A DNA stretch of 64,000 nt from Isoperla grammatica (Eukaryota; Arthropoda; Insecta; Plecoptera; Perlodidae): positions 27,737,075-27,801,074 of the forward strand of contig OX246746.1 in NCBI GenBank assembly GCA_945910005.1, given 5' to 3'. The translations under genes and the position numbers were made by a program. Every line of letters starts with the position of its first letter. Position 1 is the stretch's first letter. The notes below the pieces were generated by a model. It saw only the letters and a list, made by a program, of their open reading frames with translations. It was not told where the DNA came from and ran no database searches. Below, piece after piece: positions 58,033 to 64,000 of the stretch.

Positions 58033-58494
58033 TGTTTGAGCCGGGGTGCTCACTCCGAGGAGTTTTTTAGTGGACTGTATGTATTTTGATGTAGACTTAC
58101 CCCAATGATGTTCGAAAGATGACGTGAGCGTAGATGATAGCGACAGGCGGAAGGTTGCCGTAGAGAGAGAGAAATAGAAGAAAGAAACTCGAGTTTAGAA
58201 GAGAAAAGAAGGAAAGATGAAAAATGCCTGGAAGGCGATCGAACCCAGGCCATGCAGCAGCGTTGAAGCAGTCTTGGATGCACGAGAGAGAAAACGAGAG
58301 AGAAAACCAACTTGACTGGACGAGGACGAGACTGGAACACTACTGACGAGATAAGAGATAATGCAACGAGCTCTAAACAGGAAAACTGAAAGAGATTACG
58401 TGATTGGCCGAAAATCGAAACATATGAAATAATATACAGGTAAACCAACACCAAGAAAATACAAAATACCAGCGACGAATAAGCGGCGCGAACA
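58033..58494 (-). repeat. 5' LTR of the BEL/Pao element
   Basis: It is 462 bp, directly followed on the minus strand by CATGGTCCTCGCGGAGCC, the likely primer-binding site. Confidence 0.94.
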
Positions 58495-58525
<31 letters not shown>

Positions 58526-58731
58526 TATTAATAAGCTTTGTATCTAAAAGAATAATTTACTTATGAAAAATTAGGTTTAGATTCAGAAATTTGACTTCGT
58601 TTGTAGAGGAATCTAGATGGCGAATAATTTATGACAAGACTGGCTCGAGTTTTGAAAGACCACAGCACAACCACAGCAAGCCGCCACTTTTAGTCGGAAC
58701 CAAACTGGAAGCGACTTATGACGTTCCGTTA

Positions 58732-59242
58732 CATGCTGGATGTACTGATCCAGTGCGCCAGCTTACTGGATGCATTTTGAAACATGCTGCCAGCGACTGC
58801 CGAGCGTTCCCTTACTTGCTATCCCAGCATCTCCAGTGCACTGGAAGTACTGGCCCTTTTTCACGCAGTAGCCCCAGTAAAACTAGGAACTGTCATGGCG
58901 TCGCACCAAACTATAACATACCAGTGGCACGAAATATCGCTGGTTTGTCCAGAAACAAACGAAGTAGTGAAATTAGTAGTGAACGACAATGAAAAGGAGC
59001 GTCTGGAGAAAGGTAAGAATGTTTTGTATATGCTATTGGACGTATATTTCTCTTGGCAGCCAGGGTGCAATTAGTGTAGGCCTAGGCTGACAGTTTTAGC
59101 TTACGACTATTTTCGCGCCGTCTTCCATACTGTGCTCAGTGCTCTGCAGGTGGATGCTCGTTCCGTTTCTTAAGCCTACAGGCTCGCGCTGGCTCACGCC
59201 GGCGCTCACTGGGTCCCAGCAGTCCCAGCATGTAACGGAACG
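58732..59242 (+). mobile_element. possible TIR element with a small exon-like frame
   Basis: CGTTCCGTTACATGCTGG at the left is matched by CCAGCATGTAACGGAACG at the right, an 18-bp perfect inverted repeat. Inside, an ATG at 58895 opens MASHQTITYQWHEISLVCPE and runs about 40 codons to a good donor (AAAG/GTAAGAA) near 59012. No flanking duplication was found. The frame resembles no known transposase part that I recognise. It could be a first exon of a host gene or of a transposon gene. Confidence 0.5.
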
Positions 59243-59482
59243 CAACCGGACGTGGGTTGGGTTTGTCTACGCGGTTGTTTGAAAATAGTGTTCATATTGG
59301 CTACTTTTGTGGTCACGGTGGTCCACGAATGGTCGCGAGGGGTGAGGGGCACTACCCGACCAGCCAATTAGCAGCAAAACATCTTGAGCAGATGTTTTTC
59401 TCGCAAAGCTCTGTTGTCGCATCGCCCTTGTCAGTACGGGGGAGGGGGGCGACGCACCGTAACGCATGCGTCTCTTAAGCCG

Positions 59483-60080
59483 CGTTTTCACGAGGCCAGT
59501 CGGGAGGCAGGTAACTGGCGGCAGGTTACTTGGAGCCAAGCTAGTGGCATCGTGTGGACAGCACCTGCCTGGTTTTAGGGGCAGGTTGCAACTTGCCAGG
59601 CCAGGCAGGTCGACTTGCCCATTGCCCAAGGAGTAAACTCGAGCCAGTAGCTTGCCTCCCCCAACCCTATCTGAATTGACCTGCTTATCAACCTGCCTCG
59701 TGTGGACGGAGCCGGCAGGCTATACTGTCGCGACAGTGGTCAGTCGACGACAGTCTGTAACCACCCACAGTTGAGTTTTAGTTGTGTGTACTGTGTGAAG
59801 TGTGTGTGTATGTTGTGTGCTTGATCGATTCATTGTGCTTTTTACTCTCTTCGCGATATGTCACGCAGATGGAGTGATGATTTGACAGTTAAATTTATCG
59901 AATTGTACAAAGAAAGAGAACATTTGTGGAACCAACAAAGAATTTTACACAAATAAAAATGCTCGTGACACGGCCTTAGGTGAGATTGCAGCAGAAATGA
60001 ACATGTTTGATTTTGGCGTAAATGAAGTGAAAGTCAAAATTGATGATTTAAAATATTTCCATCTTTAAAACATGACAGGA
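59483..60080 (+). mobile_element. PIF/Harbinger-like fragment with MADF-domain remnant
   Basis: The left end TAAGCCGCGTTTTCACGAGG, with internal repeats of GGCAGGT and TCGTGTGGAC, resembles a Harbinger terminus. From 59858 a frame reads MSRRWSDDLTVKFIELYKER and EHLWNQQ; after a frameshift it gives NARDTALGEIAAEMN and VKVKIDDLK. This order of Trp, FIELY and LWN matches the MADF/Myb-like DNA-binding protein that accompanies Harbinger transposases. The fragment ends where the LINE begins near 60090. Confidence 0.65.
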
Positions 60081-60096
60081 GACCCATATTTTTTTC

Positions 60097-61215
60097 TCAA
60101 AGGCTTTTGACTGCGTTGATCACACCATTCTTACCAAGAAACTAGAATTCTATGGGGTCAGAGACAAGGCTCTTGAATGGTTTGTCTCATATCTTAAACA
60201 CAGAAACCAATGCGTAACTATAACACACCAACTCAATTCTAGTACCCGGGTAACTTTCCAATCAAAATCAGACATGAGTTGTGTGGGTGTTCCACAAGGC
60301 TCCATTCTTGGACCAGTTCTGTTCATCATCTATATAAACGACCTTCCGTTAACTTTCCCGGAAGTGCGGATTTTCTTATATGCAGATGACACTAGCCTTC
60401 TCTTTCACAATCAAGATGCCGTGCAGCTACACGAGTTAGTGATATCTACCTTTGCCATTCTATGTGCCTGGTTTGAATCGAACAAATTAGTACTTAACTC
60501 TGCCAAAACCTTCCTAATTCATTTCTCTGCTTTCCTCGTCAAGGCACCTTTAGATTTTCACATAACAGATGGCAAAGAACAGTTGAAATTTAAAAAAAGT
60601 GTGGAATTTCTTGGACTCCTCCTCGACTCTACACTGACCTGGACTGAACAGATAAACAAAATCTGTTCAAAACTTGGCCAAATCTGCTATCTTATAAAAA
60701 CTGTAAAAACTTTAACGAACCTTCACACAACAAAAATAATATTCCACTCACTCTTTTAATCTGTACTCAGATATGGAATAACCTTCTGGGGAGTTACTTC
60801 TGAAGCCAACAGACTACGCACTTTCAGAATGCAAAAGCGGGCAGTCAGAATCATGTGTGGAGTTGACAATCGCCACCCTTGTCGGGAATTGTTCAGGTTG
60901 CACAGCATTCTCACTGTCCCATGCCTTTTTATTTTTGAAATAGTCACTCACACGAAAGCTAATATTCACCAGCTCACATCAAATGCAGACATTCATTCCC
61001 ACGACACCAGGTCAAAACACAATCTTCATGTCCTCCCAAAGAAACTGTCACTCTCAAAGAAAAGCCCCCATAACATTGGCATCCATCTATATAACCTTCT
61101 TCCTAATCATCTCAAAGCCGAAACTAATATGTATTCATTCAAATTACAACTGTCCAAATTTCTGATCTCCCATTCATTTTACTCTGTGAGTGAATTTGAA
61201 GACCTAAAAACGTAG
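60097..61215 (+). pseudogene. LINE ORF2: reverse transcriptase to C-terminus, 5' truncated
   Basis: The frame opens at SKAFDCVDHTILTKKLEFYG and has GVPQGSILGPVLFIIYINDL and the catalytic box YADD (LYADDTSLLF). It ends with the C-terminal tail HDTRSKHN, IGIHLYNLLPNHLKAE and FYSVSEFEDL. One in-frame TAA (60757-60759) interrupts an otherwise open reading. The motif set is that of Jockey/CR1-type non-LTR elements. The endonuclease and the first RT blocks are missing. A 3' UTR follows to about 61405, ending in CAATAAACAATAAAC. Confidence 0.9.
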
Positions 61216-61505
61216 CCTAGCATGGAAGTGTCTGTTGGACTTGTATATGAACTAGTATACACTGTATTTTAATATGTTTCACTTTTTATTACCCAGTATT
61301 TATGTACATATCTATCTATTAAGTTCTTATTTTTATATGTATTTGTATCTCTTTGACAATTCCAATTTCCAAACTGTTTTGGATCAACGGAAGCTACTAT
61401 ACAATAAACAATAAACAACACACGTCTAGCTTATTTCATCACGCATGTTTTTTCTTTTACATACTCCAATACCAACGTTACAAAATAATAGTTTATAGCC
61501 TAGAC

Positions 61506-61788
61506 CAGTGCTCCCCAACTTTCCAGAACCGTGACGCAATGTAAGATCAACAAAAATTCGCGACCCACCTAGCTAAATTGGGGGGGGGGCGGGGTCTCTT
61601 TTATTTATTATATTTATTACTTCTGACATTTTGTAAATTTATTATTTACATCGGAACTGAATGCACAAAACGCTTATCTCTTTTTTCGATCTTCGTTTCA
61701 ATAAAAGTAATTTCAAAATGTTCACTGTTCCAAATATTTTTGCAAACCATTAGAACTCAGCTCGCGACCTACACTTTGGGAAGGACTG
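61506..61788. mobile_element. hAT-like MITE
   Basis: The ends CAGTGCTCCCCAACTTTCC and CACTTTGGGAAGGACTG are imperfect inverted repeats. CTAGAC flanks both sides (61500-61505 and 61789-61794), one or two bases short of the expected 8. CGCGACCCACC and CTCGCGACCTAC occur near opposite ends. Confidence 0.7.
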
Positions 61789-62356
61789 CTAGACCCAAAG
61801 ATATGATCTCGAATTTTTTAATTTCGCCTTGTTTTATTGAAATACGTAAAATGTTTACAAGATGTAATATAGCTGTATCAGAACGCATGCAATTAAGTTG
61901 GTTCATAACGTGAACACTGCACAACATCCCGATCCGAGCTTATCGGCATTCTGACGATAATGGTGGGTCGTTGTCGGCTTGTCCATCCCAGTGAAACGGT
62001 AAGACCACAAGGTAAAGTGCAAGCTGGCTGGCTACGGAACAGGTGGCGGAATGCAGATAACGCCAAAATTCCCGGAACGCGAGATCATTGACGAGACCGT
62101 CCGCTGTCGTGGTATTTGGATTCGCAATTTATTTATTCATCCTCCACAATTTCATGTAAAAAACTGTTTACGGAATAAATAATGGTTTCAGCAGCCAAAG
62201 CTGTTGCCAATAGACACAGGAACAGAATACAAAATGTATTACAAAACGAGAATAATCAAATATCACTGCTTCCAGTGTACACTCTGTATCCATATCCTCT
62301 TTCCTAACCTCTTCCTCTTTCTTCTAACTGAAACATAACTTGAGAAAATTATTGAA
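61789..62356. other. intergenic stretch, nothing recognised
   Basis: A minus-strand AATAAA (plus TTTATT at about 62127) could serve as a polyadenylation signal for the possible exons at 62357-62831. No other feature was seen. Confidence 0.35.
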
Positions 62357-62831
62357 CTAAAGTTCTTGTCTTTTTAACCGGAGCCCGGCGTTTTGTGGGT
62401 TCAAAGAAACTAGGATGTCGCCTGCTCTATTGTAGACCTTTCTAATTTGACAGGTAGGATGGGCCTCCCCGGAACACCGAAGTACAATTACATCCAATAC
62501 ATATTGGTCCGCTGCTAGTGAACCATCAGTAGTATCGTTACTTGCATGATTTGTCATGTCCACCTGCAAATGCCAAGCTAATAGCTAGCTGCTTGAAATA
62601 TTTGAGAAATGCTTTGTTTTGCCTGACCAGCTTATTGTACCGGATGTGTCGGGATAACTTATCGACGCAGAACGCACGTTTCGTTACAAGCTCTTGTGCC
62701 CCTCCTAAAGACTGAAATGTTTTATTTGGACTTCGTTTATATTTTCGCAACAATATTGCTAATCGGAACGTAGCTTGGGTGCGTAACAGTCGCCTTCTAA
62801 TGCCGAAGCTATGATAATCGACCACGGCCAA
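62357..62831 (-). CDS. unrecognised possible coding exons
   Basis: Two minus-strand frames overlap. One (62538-62831) starts MAVVDYHSFGIRRRLLRTQA and is basic and helix-prone. The other (62357-62569) becomes usable from an acceptor-like TTGCAG at about 62562 and reads DQYVLDVIVLRCSGEAHPTC before the stop. Amino-acid composition is protein-like and no repeat copy is visible, but no family was recognised. It could be the last exon of a gene extending beyond the window's right end, or chance. Confidence 0.28.
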
Positions 62832-62839
62832 TTACTGTA

Positions 62840-63807
62840 AGATGTGCGGTCTAATAGTAATAAGTACATCAAACAACAAACATTGGTTTGTATAAAAATG
62901 TGTTCTAATCATTTTGCCTGTTATTTTCGAAAAGTATTGTAACGCAATGTCGTTTGCCTCGAATTTCGTTTTTATTTATTTATTAATTTATTTATTTATG
63001 TATGTTTATCCTTATTTTATAGGGGACAACGGACAACGAACATTACGTGCTAGGGATTGGTGTTCTAAATGATTATTTAGAGTTCCATAGAAAAAAATAA
63101 AAAAATGAAACGCGCATACCATTTTTCATTGATGTTTATTTAACTAAAAGTTAACATAATTATCAAACATCGCAAATTGTCAAGCCGGGCCAAAATTATT
63201 CTTTGAAATAATTCCACCCATATAATTGAAGTTAGGCCTATTCATCTGACGCAGGCCTATGCGTGTTTCCCGTCGCGGATCATTTACCTTTTTCTTGGCC
63301 GAATTTATTTTTTAAACATTATTGTTATTCAACATTTTTAAGTGAAAGTTGCTCCCGTAAAATTGACTTTTTGAAGACATAATCCGACCAATATACTTTT
63401 GTCTTTCGCGTCTCGAATTATTTGTTTATGTCTACGTAATTGAGAGGTAATTGTTATTATATATTTGTTATTTGGGGGGGGGGTCTCCTTGTCCGCGTTT
63501 GAACGTCGTTTCAAAAATATATTTAAAAGTTAAGTTTAGGGCTTAAAAGTTAAACCACTTTTCCCATCTCTATTATAAGGTGATTGCCTGTTCAGGTTTG
63601 TCCATAATTCTAGACATGGGAATAATGGGGAGTAAAATTCCAAGGGTGCTATGTGTAGAACTCAGTCTTAACATTTGTCTAAAATGTCGCACATGCCTGA
63701 TCCAAAAACTTCTCGAACGTCAACAGAAAAGTGGGTGTAGCGGGGTAGGATTACTTGGCATACTCTTCTCGCTGTGCTGTGCATTACATCACAAGCACTA
63801 ACGTCCA
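62840..63807. other. AT-rich stretch, nothing recognised
   Basis: It contains a (TTTA)-rich patch at about 62975-63000 and a 10-nt G run near 63474-63483. No gene was identified. Confidence 0.4.
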
Positions 63808-64000
63808 GTTTTGTTTAAGCTACTTTTTAAAAGAAGCACTGTTACAGCTACAGCTACTTGATCTTTGAAAGTAACTTAGCTACTTTTCAGCTACTGTATT
63901 TTGTCAAGTAGCTCGCTACTTGTACAGCTACTCAAAAAAAGTAGTGACGCTACTTAACTGCTGCTTTCATTTTTTATAAAGGACCAAGAATACGTACTAT
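63808..64000. mobile_element. partial second copy of the GTAGC/GCTAC TIR element
   Basis: From about 63808 the sequence follows the first 190 bp of the element at 17298, including TGTTACAGCTACAGCTACTT and AAAAAAAGTAGTGACGCTAC. It differs by scattered substitutions and runs off the window end. Confidence 0.85.

Larger units (their letters stand above)
52046..58494 (-). mobile_element. BEL/Pao LTR retrotransposon with broken pol
   Basis: A minus-strand element has 463-bp and 462-bp LTRs (52046-52508 and 58033-58494), ends TG...CA, a primer-binding-like TGGTCCTCGCGGAGCC after the 5' LTR and a polypurine-like AGGTGGGCGGTA before the 3' LTR. LTRs differ at about five or six positions by eye. (AAT)n lies on both sides, consistent with insertion into a microsatellite. 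An exact duplication could not be defined (ATAG occurs on both sides but is offset by 4 bp on the left). Confidence 0.93.

Overview
The window is eukaryotic nuclear DNA from an animal, most likely a marine invertebrate and plausibly an arthropod or crustacean. It has spliced genes, (TTTA)n, (AAT)n and (GAT)n microsatellites, many AGGCCTA palindromes, long G homopolymers and a very dense, nested mix of transposons. The kinase C-terminus reads closest to insect-type MAPKAPK2, as recalled. The species cannot be named from sequence alone.

Two host genes are well supported. At 467-2550 (+) lie three exons covering the C-terminal two thirds of a MAPKAPK2/3-type protein kinase; one of its introns is GC-AG. 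At 21753-27301 (-) lies a six-exon gene with two CHHC zinc fingers of the U11-48K/GTSF1 type, a homologue of the piRNA-pathway co-factor GTSF1/Asterix with an unusually long acidic C-terminal part. No host gene is recognised elsewhere. Two stretches (9063-9601 and 62357-62831, both minus) look weakly coding but were not identified.

The rest is mobile DNA. hAT elements or MITEs with 8-bp target duplications lie at 12118-12671, 16611-17055, 17932-18417, 20208-21608, 31230-31917, 32283-33093, 37164-37864, 42803-43319 and 45148-51226. PIF/Harbinger derivatives with 3-bp duplications lie at 6695-7405, 10950-11683 and 22697-22872. A TIR element with a decayed THAP domain (13244-16174) has split a LINE 3' end. 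A DD[E/D] transposase pseudogene (about 4790-5480) runs into a 64-bp tandem array. Other pieces are a Copia integrase fragment, a MADF-domain fragment with a LINE beside it (59858-61405), tRNA-like SINE heads and a long inverted-repeat element (28497-29623).

Three LTR elements dominate the right half. Element A (37873-41862) is non-autonomous. It has near-identical LTRs, a primer-binding site matching the tRNA-Pro type, 21 copies of a 71-bp repeat, an inverted gag zinc knuckle and a protease lacking its catalytic Asp. Element B (45613-50186, minus) is an apparently intact Ty3/Gypsy element with one 1335-residue gag-pol frame, inserted into a hAT element. Element C (52046-58494, minus) is a BEL/Pao element with good LTRs but a pol broken across four frames.

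The interplay of interest is a piRNA-pathway gene embedded in young and nested transposons. One hAT element sits about 80 bp past a possible terminal exon of that gene.
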